Source of the DNA: Bacillota bacterium
GTDB lineage: Bacteria; Bacillota; Clostridia; Lachnospirales; Lachnospiraceae
Direction of reading: 5' to 3'
DNA: 63,012 nucleotides
Assembly (NCBI GenBank): GCA_023439505.1
Contig: JAEXNR010000016.1
Coordinates: forward strand, 1-63,012
The notes under the pieces were generated by a model. That model was given only the letters and a program-made list of their open reading frames with translations. It was not told the origin of the DNA and did not search any database. How positions within the stretch are numbered: position 1 is the first letter of the stretch; every line of letters starts with the position of its first letter. The translations under genes and the position numbers were made by a program. Shown here piece by piece: positions 1-8,805 of the stretch.

Positions 1-60
1 AAATTAGTCTGCTTATGCGATGTGGATAACCTACCTGAGAAATGGCAAAACAGAGGATAG
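1..60 (+). CDS. possible 3' end of a CDS entering from the left
   Basis: Frame 1 is open from the first base to a TAG at 58-60 and would give 19 C-terminal residues ending EKWQNRG. Nothing in this short tail identifies a family. A chance open frame of this length is quite possible, so this is only a flag for whoever joins the neighbouring sequence. Confidence 0.2.
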   Translation, partial: KLVCLCDVDNLPEKWQNRG

Positions 61-142
61 ATTTCCACAATTACTGTTTTGAGCAAAATCAGAGAAATAT
101 AAAGAAGTTTACCTTTCAGAGCTGGCAACAGCGGCTTTGCCA

Positions 143-171
143 TTGACATTAAAATCTAAAAATGATAATAT
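143..171 (+). promoter_or_regulatory. predicted sigma-A promoter for the broken gene at 206
   Basis: The -35 box TTGACA (143-148) and the -10 box TAATAT (166-171) are separated by 17 bases, 35 bases upstream of an ATG with a GGAG ribosome site at 194-197. The complete start signals suggest that the disrupted frame behind them was once, or still is, expressed. Confidence 0.5.
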
Positions 172-205
172 GTAAATTAATTTTTATTTTACAGGAGAAA
201 ATTAA

Positions 206-411
206 ATGAAAAAAATCTTTCAATTTTGATTGTCATCGCTATAATATTTACACTAATGTCAACAACATTTGCAGCGGGAGATACAGCAGCAAAAATAACA
301 TTGAAGACGAACAATTATTCCGATGCTGAACTTGTTCGAGCGGTTAATTTCGCCCTCCATAAGAATGGGATATATGATTTTACCCATGAAACTTATGAAA
401 AGTTACCTTAA
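206..411 (+). pseudogene. frameshifted small exported protein
   Basis: An ATG at 206, behind a GGAG ribosome site and a good promoter, runs into TGA after seven codons. The next frame continues from 226 as a textbook signal-peptide core (LIVIAIIFTLMSTTFAAG) followed by about 43 polar residues to TAA at 411. Adding one A to the run of seven A at 209-215 joins MKK to the hydrophobic core. I read this as a homopolymer indel, either real (pseudogene or phase switch) or a sequencing error. The mature part, with DAELVRAVNFALHKNGIYDF, matches no family I know. Confidence 0.45.
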
Positions 412-557
412 CAAAGTTGGGATAAAAATGGAAATAGATTATGATTTGGAAATAGATATCGGAGTAATTGCTTGTGTTATAAATAGCATAATCTGTAGCC
501 AGACCATTGCACATTTATTATATCATGAGGAACATATATTGATAAGGATGGTGAGAC

Positions 558-1484
558 ATGCAGGACATAAAAAATTACAAAACTTTCATAAAAATCGAAC
601 CTGTCAATAAAGGGTGGTCAAGTGATAAAAAATACTACATTGAAACCGGGGAAGGCAGGAGACTGCTTCTGCGTGTTGCAGATAGATCCGAATACGACAG
701 AAGGAAGGTTGAATATGAAGGGATGAAACGGATTGCGGCTCTATGCGTTCCTATGTCGCAGCCCGTGGATTTTGGTATTTGCAATAACGGTAAAAGCGTG
801 TATTCACTAATCACGTGGTGTGACGGTGAAGATGCGGAGATGATCCTTCCGCAGTTGACAAAAAGTGAGCAATATGTACTTGGAGTAAAATCCGGTGAAA
901 TACTTAAGAAAATTCATTCTATCCCAGCTCCAAAAGAGCAGGAAGATTGGAGTATTCGCTTTAACCGCAAGACGAATATTAAAATTGATAAATATAAGGC
1001 TTGCGGTATCAAATTTGATAGTGATGAAAAAATCATGGACTATATTGAGCATAACCGCCATCTACTCTCCGGAAGACCGCAGTGCTATCAGCATGGTGAT
1101 TACCATGTGGGAAATATGATAATCTCACCGGAGCATACGCTTTCCATTATTGATTTCAACCGTTCTGACTATGGAGACCCATGGGAAGAATTCAACCGAA
1201 TTGTATGGAGTGCCACTGTGAGTCCACATTTTGCAACAGGCCAGATCAACGGCTATTTTGAAGGCAGACCACCCATTGAATTTTTTAGGCTGTTGGCTTT
1301 CTACATATCAAGTAATACGCTCTCGTCAATTTATTGGGCTGTTCCCTTTGGAGATAATGAGGTGACTACGATGAAAAACCAGGCAAGGGATGTTCTTTCC
1401 TGGTTTGATAATATGAGCAATTCCGTACCGACCTGGTATTTAACAGAGTTATCTGCTGATGAAACTGTAAGACTGATCAGGTAG
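558..1484 (+). CDS. aminoglycoside phosphotransferase (APH) family kinase
   Basis: This 308-residue cytosolic protein has the APH/choline-kinase fold. The catalytic loop HGDYHVGNM lies near residue 180 and contains the Brenner-type H-G-D-x-H-x-x-N pattern. It is followed by the metal-binding IIDFNRSDYGDP near residue 200. Such enzymes transfer phosphate from ATP to aminoglycosides, macrolides or small metabolites, and sequence alone does not say which. The start has AAGGATGGTGAG just upstream. A strong terminator follows at 1666, so it is probably transcribed alone. Calling it a resistance gene would be inference. Confidence 0.85.
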   Translation: MQDIKNYKTFIKIEPVNKGWSSDKKYYIETGEGRRLLLRVADRSEYDRRKVEYEGMKRIAALCVPMSQPVDFGICNNGKSVYSLITWCDGEDAEMILPQLTKSEQYVLGVKSGEILKKIHSIPAPKEQEDWSIRFNRKTNIKIDKYKACGIKFDSDEKIMDYIEHNRHLLSGRPQCYQHGDYHVGNMIISPEHTLSIIDFNRSDYGDPWEEFNRIVWSATVSPHFATGQINGYFEGRPPIEFFRLLAFYISSNTLSSIYWAVPFGDNEVTTMKNQARDVLSWFDNMSNSVPTWYLTELSADETVRLIR

Positions 1485-1665
1485 GAATCTATAAGCTGCA
1501 AATCTGTTGTATCAAACCAAGAAGAGAGTACTATATGCTCAGATTGAGACAAAGTAAGGTTGCGATTGTTAACCACCAATTATCTGCAAAAAAGTTATAA
1601 AATTTATCTATCGCCGGTCATGCAACAAATTTTATAAACTTCAATAAATAATTGATAGAATATAA

Positions 1666-1705
1666 CCCCCCTCAATTGGATACTTATCCGTTTGAGGGGG
1701 TTTTT
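1666..1705 (+). terminator. Rho-independent terminator
   Basis: CCCCCTCAA (1667-1675) pairs perfectly with TTGAGGGGG (1692-1700) and five T follow. It closes the APH-family gene. Confidence 0.85.
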
Positions 1706-1796
1706 CATGATTCACCTGGCAAGTGTCAATTAGTTTTGAATTAAGTTGTCACCACTTTGACATCTAATTAGAAATCAGAATACAATGTATTTAATA

Positions 1797-1844
1797 TTGA
1801 TTTTTTGAACAGTGTTTAGTATAATTGATTTGAACGTTGTTCAA
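1797..1844 (+). promoter_or_regulatory. promoter with two candidate TetR operators
   Basis: The -35 box TTGATT (1797-1802) and -10 box TATAAT (1820-1825) are 17 bases apart. A perfect palindrome TTGAAC-GTT-GTTCAA (1830-1844) sits at the expected transcription start. A degenerate copy TTGAAC-AGT-GTTTAG (1805-1819) lies in the spacer, 25 bases upstream. This is the layout expected for autorepression by the TetR protein encoded next. Confidence 0.6.
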
Positions 1845-1855
1845 GGAGGGCTTTT

Positions 1856-2413
1856 ATGGTAAATAAAGAAAGTATAAAAGATCATATTATTCACATTACC
1901 ACGGGATTGATTGAAGAATACAATGGTGACACGGAATGTATCACAGCTCGTATGATTGCACAGAAGGCAGGGGTAAGTCTCGGCCTCGTCAATTATCATT
2001 TTGGCAGCAAAGATAACCTGATAACTGAATGTGTGCAGCGGATTATCAGTAAAGTTGTCAGCGAATTCAGAATGGATGAGGACCTGGTAAAAGATAAAGA
2101 ACGCTTAACGGTCTGTTCAATACGTGTTTTTGACTTCTTGTTTGACCACTCTGCAATTTCAAGAATATCTATTTTGGGAGACTTAAATAATTATTTGGAG
2201 AATTGTAATTCTATTCGCACGCAACAGGGTTTCATGAATTTGCTTAAAGAAAAGTCTGATGATAACATCACAATAAAGGTTTTTATGCTCACAGCCGCTA
2301 TGCAGGTAGCATTTCTTGGCAGCAAGTCGGTAAAGAAAATACAGAATTTTGACTTAACTAAGAAGGAAGAGAGAACTGCATATATCACAACATTGGTTGA
2401 TAATTTATTTTGA
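1856..2413 (+). CDS. TetR/AcrR family transcriptional regulator
   Basis: The 185-residue protein has an N-terminal TetR helix-turn-helix (about residues 15-60: TARMIAQKAGVSLGLVNYHFGSKDNLI) and a divergent ligand-binding C-terminal part. The ATG follows AAGGAGGG at 1843-1850. Two TTGAAC-N3-GTTCAA-type sites in its own promoter suggest autorepression. The small membrane protein at 2427 is 13 bases behind and is very probably its main target. Confidence 0.88.
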   Translation: MVNKESIKDHIIHITTGLIEEYNGDTECITARMIAQKAGVSLGLVNYHFGSKDNLITECVQRIISKVVSEFRMDEDLVKDKERLTVCSIRVFDFLFDHSAISRISILGDLNNYLENCNSIRTQQGFMNLLKEKSDDNITIKVFMLTAAMQVAFLGSKSVKKIQNFDLTKKEERTAYITTLVDNLF

Positions 2414-2426
2414 AAGGATGAGAAAA

Positions 2427-3035
2427 ATGAATAGAAAAATTGGTATGATTGGTTCCGGTATTAACTTTATATCAGTAGGTTTATTTGCAGTTTCAATGTT
2501 GCTGGGCTTTGATTTTGGGAGTTATTTTGCATGTATGATCCTTGCTATTGGATTTGTAATGATGATAGGCGCATTTTCAAATGAGTGTGAGAATGATAAA
2601 AAATCAGCCGCAAATACGGCAATGATTTTTACATCAATGTATGGAATGTTTATATTTGCAGTATATTTTGCACAAACAACATCTGTGCGTTTAGATAATC
2701 TGAGTACACAGACGTTACAGGTTCTTGATTATTCCAGGTCCGGACTGTTTTTTAACTATGATCTTATAGGGTATGGCATGATGGCTCTTGCGACTTTTTT
2801 TATTGGACTTACAATCAGTGCGGATTGTAAAGCAGATAAGTGGCTTAAATGGTTGCTTATCATACACGGACTTTTTTTTATAACCTGCTTTATAATGCCA
2901 ATGTGCGGAGTGTTTTCAAGTGAATCGGATCAAGGACGTATGGTTGGGGTAATCGCACTTGAATTTTGGTGTTTATATTTTATCCCTGTTGGTATTCTTT
3001 CCTGGTTGCACTTTAGAAAAAGCAAGAAAGCATAG
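2427..3035 (+). CDS. multi-pass membrane protein of unknown function
   Basis: This 202-residue protein shows about six hydrophobic segments, including INFISVGLFAVSMLLGF near residue 12 and LALIIHGLF-like and FWCLYFIPVGILSWL stretches in the C-terminal half. I do not recognise the family; DUF998-like proteins look broadly similar. I chose the ATG at 2427 over an in-frame upstream codon because GAAAGGATGAG precedes it. It is probably co-transcribed with the TetR gene and derepressed by that regulator's ligand, which suggests a role in tolerating some small molecule (inference). Confidence 0.7.
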   Translation: MNRKIGMIGSGINFISVGLFAVSMLLGFDFGSYFACMILAIGFVMMIGAFSNECENDKKSAANTAMIFTSMYGMFIFAVYFAQTTSVRLDNLSTQTLQVLDYSRSGLFFNYDLIGYGMMALATFFIGLTISADCKADKWLKWLLIIHGLFFITCFIMPMCGVFSSESDQGRMVGVIALEFWCLYFIPVGILSWLHFRKSKKA

Positions 3036-3317
3036 AAAAGCTTACGAACCTCTAAATCCCTTTTGGAGGCTTGGGTTCAGCAAATTACTGGGCAGCTTCT
3101 GTTTATAATGGAACCATACACCAGGCAGGATCATGCTAGCCAAATTTGCCTATCATATTTTAGCTGCGTAAATATTAAAAAAGAAATTGTAAAATATAGA
3201 AAGTTATTGTAGAATTTTCTTAGTTATATAGTCAATCAATAAAGATTTCAACATTACTTCTGGTAGTAATACAAAAGAAAAAACTTGTAATAAGTGAAGG
3301 ATCGAAGGGAAGAAAAG

Positions 3318-4175
3318 ATGAAGAAAGAGTTGATTTTTGAACTGTTGGATCATTCTGAGAAGCTGCCGGTACTTTCGCCGGAAATTCAAGAGATCATGAA
3401 AATGCTGCAGTATCCGACCGATTTGGATGTGAACTGTCTGGCTGAGAAAGTATCAGAGCAGAAGGAATTAAATGAAATGATTATAAAAAGTTTAAACCTG
3501 GGCTACTTTCAGAATGGAAAAAGGATCGAATCGATTAAGGAAGCGATCATAAGACTAGGTCTGAAGTCGGTACATAATCTATTGATATTTTTCATGACCA
3601 GACAATTGTTTCCCGAAGGTGACAGCTCCAAGCGGAGCTTCGATATGCGTACCTATTGGAAGCATGTGCTGGGAACTTCAGTGGCGTCCACTCTTTTATC
3701 AGAAAGGCTGCAAAAGGGTGAAAAATATAAATTATTTACCTATGGATTAATTCACGATATTGGAATTCCGGTAATGGATGTCTGTATGCCGGAGAACTTA
3801 GATGAGGTGGCAACGAAGCTGAAATCCGGAATACACCAGTTGGTAGCGGAGCGATCCGTATTAGACGGGATTAGTCATGCCGAAATTGGAGGTTGGCTTT
3901 GCAGAAGATGGGGGATTCGGGAAGACATTATTAATATTATTGAATACCATCACACGCCGCTGCTTTTAAAAGAATACAATGAAGACTGCCTGTTAATGCA
4001 TACGGCTGATGTAATAAGTTCGGAATATTATACGAGACTGCTGGGGATCAACATTAATCACAGAATCAGTGACAGAATTATGGATATGCTGGGACTTACT
4101 GCGCAGGATTACAGGTATATTGTTCAAAAGTTGCCGGAGGAGGTTGACAAAATCAATTATTTTCTTACACTCTAG
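3318..4175 (+). CDS. HDOD domain signalling protein
   Basis: The 285-residue soluble protein is essentially one HDOD domain, a catalytically dead relative of HD phosphohydrolases. It opens with SEKLPVLSPEIQEIMKML, the usual HDOD beginning, and contains an IHDIGIPVMD segment near residue 150 and WGIREDIINIIEYHHTP near residue 200. HDOD proteins act as signalling scaffolds, often beside c-di-GMP genes. Here a diguanylate cyclase lies convergently downstream. An in-frame GTG at 3294 is possible, but the ATG at 3318 has the better GAAGGGAAG ribosome site. Confidence 0.85.
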   Translation: MKKELIFELLDHSEKLPVLSPEIQEIMKMLQYPTDLDVNCLAEKVSEQKELNEMIIKSLNLGYFQNGKRIESIKEAIIRLGLKSVHNLLIFFMTRQLFPEGDSSKRSFDMRTYWKHVLGTSVASTLLSERLQKGEKYKLFTYGLIHDIGIPVMDVCMPENLDEVATKLKSGIHQLVAERSVLDGISHAEIGGWLCRRWGIREDIINIIEYHHTPLLLKEYNEDCLLMHTADVISSEYYTRLLGININHRISDRIMDMLGLTAQDYRYIVQKLPEEVDKINYFLTL

Positions 4176-4266
4176 GAAAGAATTGGATAATAAACGGATA
4201 GGAAAGCTTTATTTCTATGTGGTTTTTAAATCAAATTACCGGAGAATACAATATGATAGTTCTATT

Positions 4267-5781
4267 TTAAGGCATCCTATCATTCGAATATACGCTGGCT
4301 TTGTCCTTGCCGGTTCCTTTGGAGTCATACATGGCGGTATCCGCTTTATCGACAAGTATTTTAAGGGGATCGGCACCCTCAACAACCCCAATGCTGACAG
4401 AAAGTTCGAATCGCAGATAACCATGCGCGAAAGTACGGCCTTTGATACAGCTGCGAATACACTCTGCAATCGTCAAAGCCTCATCATCGACGGGAGAACA
4501 GAGAACAATCACAAATTCGTCGCCTCCGAATCGATAAGCCTTTGCACCCACACTGATGCAGTCCCGAATACGCTGTGCGATAGTGTTAAGTACACTATCA
4601 CCGACGAGATGTCCATAAAGGTCATTGATCGTTTTAAAATCGTCAACATCGATGAATATGACAGCTTTTTTATTCGGCGTTGAATCCGAACTGTCGTCGT
4701 TGTAGCTGTCAAGCAGGCTCTGTTTATTCAACATGCCTGTAAGCTGATCGATGGAGGATTTTTTAACAAGCAGATTCATTTCTTCCATCTGCTGTAATTT
4801 TGATGTAGTGATATCTGCTATGGCAAGTAACTTAACAGGACTGTTATCCTCGCTGTCAATGGGATATTGGGAGATAGAGAGAAATAGCTCTCGCCCTCCG
4901 CTTATATATATGATCTCTTTATGACTGTAATTTATGTCAAAACTATAGTTATTGATATAATCAGTAATCAAGTCGCCAACATCCATGTAATCATCATGCA
5001 GGATTTCTTTGGCAACATTATTTATATTAATAATTTTATTATTCTTGTTAATTATAATAATGCCGTCGCCTGAATTCAGAAACAATTTCCTGTAGATATA
5101 GTCCGTGCGAAGACCCAGCAGTCTATGCTGCATAATGGCAAGAAAGATTGACAGGGAAAAAATTAAAAAGGCGAGATACATGAGTGACTGATGGTCTACA
5201 ACATCAAACAGGACGGGCAGAATATATTCCGATAAGACACTTATCATCAGTGCAATACTAATCCCGATAAACATAATTTTAAGTTGTGCCTTTTGCTGTA
5301 CATTTTTACTGAAAAAGAACTGGTGAATAATAAGATACAGTGCGTAAACAGCAGGCAGGCTAAAAATTATCGTCATTGCAGGTGCCACGATTGGGATGGA
5401 CAGCCGCCAGAAGGATTGCTCGGAATAGTCAATCGGAAACAGGTAACGGGACAGGATAGTTAACGTGTTGAGAGTTACAAACAGGTAAAACAGAAAATCC
5501 AATGTTCTTTGGATAAAACGATAGACAAAGTACAAAAAGAACACGGAAAAGTTCATCATGCACCACCAATAGATGCTATTAACAACGAGTGGAGTGGATG
5601 AAGAGTCCTCATAGCCGACAGCAACACTCAGAACCATCCAGGTGAGTAAAACACCCATGAATGCCAAAAAAGCTTGATTAATTTTATCATTGCTCCGATT
5701 TAAGTAGACAAAGCTTGTGATGTACATCATTACAGAGTAAATCACAGAAAATTGAATAATAGTAATCATTGGTTGATACAC
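4267..5781 (-). CDS. membrane diguanylate cyclase (7TM sensor, PAS, GGDEF)
   Basis: The 504-residue protein starts with about seven transmembrane segments (residues 1-220), like the histidine-kinase-associated 7TM sensor. A PAS-like region (about 230-335, with GDGIIIINKNNKIININNVAKEIL) is followed by a complete GGDEF domain (345-504) with FIDVDDFKTINDLYGH and an intact YRFGGDEFVIVL active site, so it should make c-di-GMP from two GTP. The product-inhibition RxxD motif expected five residues before GGDEF is absent (SVGA there). A GTG start with AGGAG four bases upstream is the best choice. It is convergent with the HDOD gene. Confidence 0.9.
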   Translation of the reverse strand: MYQPMITIIQFSVIYSVMMYITSFVYLNRSNDKINQAFLAFMGVLLTWMVLSVAVGYEDSSSTPLVVNSIYWWCMMNFSVFFLYFVYRFIQRTLDFLFYLFVTLNTLTILSRYLFPIDYSEQSFWRLSIPIVAPAMTIIFSLPAVYALYLIIHQFFFSKNVQQKAQLKIMFIGISIALMISVLSEYILPVLFDVVDHQSLMYLAFLIFSLSIFLAIMQHRLLGLRTDYIYRKLFLNSGDGIIIINKNNKIININNVAKEILHDDYMDVGDLITDYINNYSFDINYSHKEIIYISGGRELFLSISQYPIDSEDNSPVKLLAIADITTSKLQQMEEMNLLVKKSSIDQLTGMLNKQSLLDSYNDDSSDSTPNKKAVIFIDVDDFKTINDLYGHLVGDSVLNTIAQRIRDCISVGAKAYRFGGDEFVIVLCSPVDDEALTIAECIRSCIKGRTFAHGYLRFELSVSIGVVEGADPLKILVDKADTAMYDSKGTGKDKASVYSNDRMP

Positions 5782-5884
5782 GGAACTCCTGTCTTTTCAA
5801 TTTTATTAATAGTATATTGAATCTTTGGTGGAATTGCAAGATAATTTGTGAAAAATGTCGAAATTTGGTCTCTTGTCAAGGGAG

Positions 5885-5969
5885 GATAGTGTGCAAATTA
5901 AAAGTTTCACATGGCAAATTGTGCTGATGCCCAAATTCGCGGGCATTGGCAGCATGGAGGATTAATATG
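5885..5969 (+). repeat. structured interspersed repeat, copy 1
   Basis: This copy matches 62505-62594 and the reverse strand of 18382-18530. It holds an imperfect hairpin (TGTGCAAA/TTTCACA), then GATGCCC (5926-5932) pairing with GGGCATT (5941-5947), a GGCAGC block, and GGAGGA exactly five bases before ATG (5967). That ATG opens only a 10-codon frame ending at 5999. The element lies between the diguanylate cyclase promoter and arr. I do not recognise a named family. Confidence 0.7.
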
Positions 5970-6037
5970 TACAGGGTATTATTAAAACAAAAGCATTGAA
6001 TAGGAATAAGATAAACTTTCACCATCAAAAGAGGATG

Positions 6038-6063
6038 GCTTGAGACAACTATTAAAAGTGCAC
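6038..6063 (+). repeat. 26-bp motif shared, in inverse, with the IS110 flank
   Basis: GCTTGAGACA, then CT.ATT, then AGTGCAC recurs with a few differences on the opposite strand at 62623-62648, between the transposase stop and repeat copy 3. Here it sits 28 bases before the arr start. It may be a remnant of an insertion-sequence end. Confidence 0.45.
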
Positions 6064-6090
6064 ATAACGAATTTTAGGGAGAAGAATTTT

Positions 6091-6549
6091 ATGAATAATC
6101 TTGAAAAGCCAACAACGGAAACCGGATTGGAACAGTCAGCAAATAACCCCCTGGACGCAGGACCATTCTATCACGGAACAAAAGCCGATTTAAAGGCCGG
6201 GGATTTACTGGAACCTGGCTTTCACTCTAATTATGGTGAGCGTAAGAAGGCAAACTTTATTTATTTTACAGCGACCATGGATGCAGCGATATGGGGAGCA
6301 GAACTTGCGGTTGGTAACCGGCCGGGTCGGATCTATCAGGTGGAACCTACCGGTATCTTCGAGAATGATCCTAATTTAACAGATAAGAAATTCCCGGGGA
6401 ATCCGACACGGTCTTACCGAACAAGGCAATCGCTTCGGGTAGTGGGTGAAGTAGTAGAATGGGAGGGACATTCTCCAGAGGTTCTCCAGAACATGTTAGA
6501 CAACCTTGCAAAGCTAAAAGCGCAGGGAATCGAGGCAATTAACGACTGA
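6091..6549 (+). CDS. arr: NAD+--rifampin ADP-ribosyltransferase Arr
   Basis: The 152-residue protein reads as a full-length Arr enzyme. FYHGTKADL (near residue 28) is the NAD-binding start of the family, IYFTATMDAAIWGAELA lies near residue 60, and NDPNLTDKKFPGNPTRSYR and LRVVGEVVEWEGH close the domain. Arr transfers ADP-ribose from NAD+ to rifamycins and inactivates them in the cytosol. I start at the ATG at 6091 because GGGAGAAG precedes it and family homology begins soon after; an in-frame codon at 6040 has no ribosome site. Upstream lie a repeat element and an IS-end-like motif, which hints at past mobility. The next gene encodes an AraC-type regulator. Confidence 0.93.
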   Translation: MNNLEKPTTETGLEQSANNPLDAGPFYHGTKADLKAGDLLEPGFHSNYGERKKANFIYFTATMDAAIWGAELAVGNRPGRIYQVEPTGIFENDPNLTDKKFPGNPTRSYRTRQSLRVVGEVVEWEGHSPEVLQNMLDNLAKLKAQGIEAIND

Positions 6550-6637
6550 ATACATGATAGTCGACTATATTGTACACAGATTGTCGGGTGTAGAACTGCA
6601 TGCTAAGATAAAATTGATAATGAAAGGAGGTTGTTTG

Positions 6638-7510
6638 ATGGAGTCTTTCAGCAGTATGAATCATGCAATGGCATACATTGAAGAACACTTAACGGAGGAT
6701 ATCGATTATCGTATCATTTCTAAAATTGCTTACTGTTCAGAGTACCATTTTAAGCGAATGTTTTCTTTTCTTTCAGGTGTAAGCTTATCAGAATATATTC
6801 GGAGAAGAAGACTTACTCTGGCTGCACTTGATTTGAAGAGCAGAGATATGAGAATCATTGATGTGGCTGTCAAATATGGCTATATTTCAGCAGATTCATT
6901 TTCCCGCGCTTTTCATTTAATGCATGGTATTCTTCCCTCTGAAGCAAGAAATGAGAATACACAATTAAAAGCTTATCCCCGAATGACCTTTCAATTATCA
7001 ATAAAAGGAGGATGCGAAATGAATTATCGTATTGTAGAAAAAGAGGCTTTTAATTTAGTGGGGTTTAAGAAAAGAGTTCCACTTATTTTTGAAGGTATTA
7101 ATCCAGAGATTGCCAAAATGAACGAATGCTTAACACCAGAGGTTATTCAATATTTAAAAGCAATTTCAAATGTAGAACCAAAAGGCATGATTCATGCTTC
7201 TACTAATTTTTCGGAAGGAAGAATGCAAGAAAAGGGTGAATTGGATCATTACATTGGAATTGCAACATCAAGCAATGAGACTGCAGAGTTTGATGTATTA
7301 AATATTGCTTCCGCAACTTGGGCAGTATTTGAATCAATTGGTCCGTTTCCGGAAACACTACAGAATGTCTGGGGCAGAATATACTCAGAATGGTTTCCAA
7401 CTTCAGGATACGAGGCAGTGGAAGGTCCTGAGATTTTATGGAATGAGAGCCCTGATACCGGAAAGCCCAATTATAAAAGTGAAATTTGGATCCCGGTGAA
7501 AAAGAAATAA
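6638..7510 (+). CDS. AraC family regulator with GyrI-like effector domain
   Basis: The 290-residue protein has two AraC helix-turn-helix motifs in residues 5-105 (AYCSEYHFKRMFSFLSG and KYGYISADSFSRAFHLMHG). A GyrI-like small-molecule-binding domain fills residues 125-290 (WAVFESIGPFPETLQNVWGRIYSEWFPTSG). This Rob/SoxS-like architecture usually senses lipophilic toxins. The ATG follows a near-perfect AAAGGAGG at 6623-6630. It lies 88 bases behind arr on the same strand, so drug-responsive control of arr is plausible but not shown. Confidence 0.9.
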   Translation: MESFSSMNHAMAYIEEHLTEDIDYRIISKIAYCSEYHFKRMFSFLSGVSLSEYIRRRRLTLAALDLKSRDMRIIDVAVKYGYISADSFSRAFHLMHGILPSEARNENTQLKAYPRMTFQLSIKGGCEMNYRIVEKEAFNLVGFKKRVPLIFEGINPEIAKMNECLTPEVIQYLKAISNVEPKGMIHASTNFSEGRMQEKGELDHYIGIATSSNETAEFDVLNIASATWAVFESIGPFPETLQNVWGRIYSEWFPTSGYEAVEGPEILWNESPDTGKPNYKSEIWIPVKKK

Positions 7511-7596
7511 CAGATAGCATATCGACGGCGGATTATTAGGAAGGGAGCTTTTGCTCCATAGCTGATTCATCTATTTTGCTATACCCCCTTTTTAAC

Positions 7597-8628
7597 TTAC
7601 CATTTATTTTCGACTCTTTCAATGAAGCCAAAAAGATCCTGAATTAATACCCTGGTGCCATCATCAAGGAAAGCTTCTCCTGTAAAAGCACCAAAAACCT
7701 GATGCTGATCGGTCGAAAGAAGAATCGCGTTGAGATTAGAACTTCGTTCGAAAACAGGCGTAAAAATCATCTGTATCCGTTCATCCGATGATGTGACCCG
7801 CCATGGTTTCTTATACTCATATCCATTCTTTTCATTCATTGGAATATGAAAAGTGACTTCCTCGAGTTTACTGGCGTTACCATTGAAGAACAGCATGTTT
7901 TCCGTAGCTTTCCTGGTATCTCCAAAGCCATAGCCTAAATTAAAGCCAAATAAATCACCTCCGATCATTCCCTGTGCAGCACTCCAATACCAGGTGGTAT
8001 GATATGGCCATACACCTCGTCCCCAATCAAAAAGACCGAAGGAATTACACGCAGGAAAGGAAAAGGTCTGAGTACCTAAGTGTGCAGTTCCGATAGCACG
8101 CATTCCTATTATTTTGCGGTTGTAATAAAACATCTTATCTCCCTCATAAAACGGAGTGGCAATTACCATGGAATCCTCAGGTTCCTGAGAGAGAATGAAA
8201 GAAATATCCAAATCCTCATTGTTTAAGAATCCTCTCATATATAGAGATAGCTCCCTTGTTCTATTACGGTGAATAAAGGAGATATAGTTATTCTTATTAT
8301 GATAATTGATATCTCCGATTTCAGAGGATTCCGGCATAGAAAAATTCTTCCGGGAAGCAATTCCAACAGTACTCTTTGTAGTTTCTTTTAAAGTAACCAG
8401 GTCAATCAGGGAGGCACTGACCAGAAGGAAGGACATACTTTTCGCTACAGTTAATGCCACGACAGAACTGTCATTCTGAATCAGGTAGTAGTCCCATTCT
8501 TTTAATCTGGATTTTAGTCCCACATCTTTGCGTAGGTATTGTAAGAGGGGGGATGTAGCATAACCCTTTTGAATCAGCTCGCCGGATTGACTTAGTAATT
8601 TCGATTGATTTGTAATTTGATACTGCAT
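7597..8628 (-). CDS. DUF2804 family protein
   Basis: The 343-residue protein carries the DUF2804 hallmark near residue 215 (FDWGRGVWPYHTTWYWSAAQG) and then FGFNLGYGFGDTRKATEN. It has no signal peptide or membrane segment. The fold resembles lipocalin-like hydratase/AttH proteins, but no biochemical role is established to my knowledge. I begin at ATG 8628 (MQYQITNQSK) because AGGAG lies four bases upstream; a TTG 51 bases further up has no site. It is convergent with the AraC-GyrI gene. Confidence 0.88.
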   Translation of the reverse strand: MQYQITNQSKLLSQSGELIQKGYATSPLLQYLRKDVGLKSRLKEWDYYLIQNDSSVVALTVAKSMSFLLVSASLIDLVTLKETTKSTVGIASRKNFSMPESSEIGDINYHNKNNYISFIHRNRTRELSLYMRGFLNNEDLDISFILSQEPEDSMVIATPFYEGDKMFYYNRKIIGMRAIGTAHLGTQTFSFPACNSFGLFDWGRGVWPYHTTWYWSAAQGMIGGDLFGFNLGYGFGDTRKATENMLFFNGNASKLEEVTFHIPMNEKNGYEYKKPWRVTSSDERIQMIFTPVFERSSNLNAILLSTDQHQVFGAFTGEAFLDDGTRVLIQDLFGFIERVENKW

Positions 8629-8776
8629 AAGTCTCCTATCATAATAATCTTTATAATAAATATATTGGTGACGTACCAATTCAGAACGTTATCTGCGGAA
8701 TACCTAATTAAATAAATTTTCCATACCATCGGAACTCAGTGGCAGCTTTGTAAAGGAACTAATTAATATTCTGGAA

Positions 8777-8805
8777 TTGACAAACAGAGATCTTTTAACT
8801 ATGAA
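8777..8805 (+). promoter_or_regulatory. predicted promoter for the gene at 8991
   Basis: TTGACA (8777-8782), a 17-base spacer and TATGAA (8800-8805) make a plausible sigma-A promoter. It leaves a leader of about 175 bases in which I see no clear structure. The 8629-8990 gap otherwise holds nothing I can name. Confidence 0.4.

Noticed and set aside
323..610. Open frame of 95 codons between the broken exported gene and the APH gene
   Set aside because: It has no ribosome site, overlaps both neighbours and has no recognisable composition or family. It looks like a chance frame.
4069..4683. 204-codon frame running across the end of the HDOD gene and opposite the diguanylate cyclase
   Set aside because: It has no start signal and mirrors strongly coding DNA on the other strand and frame.
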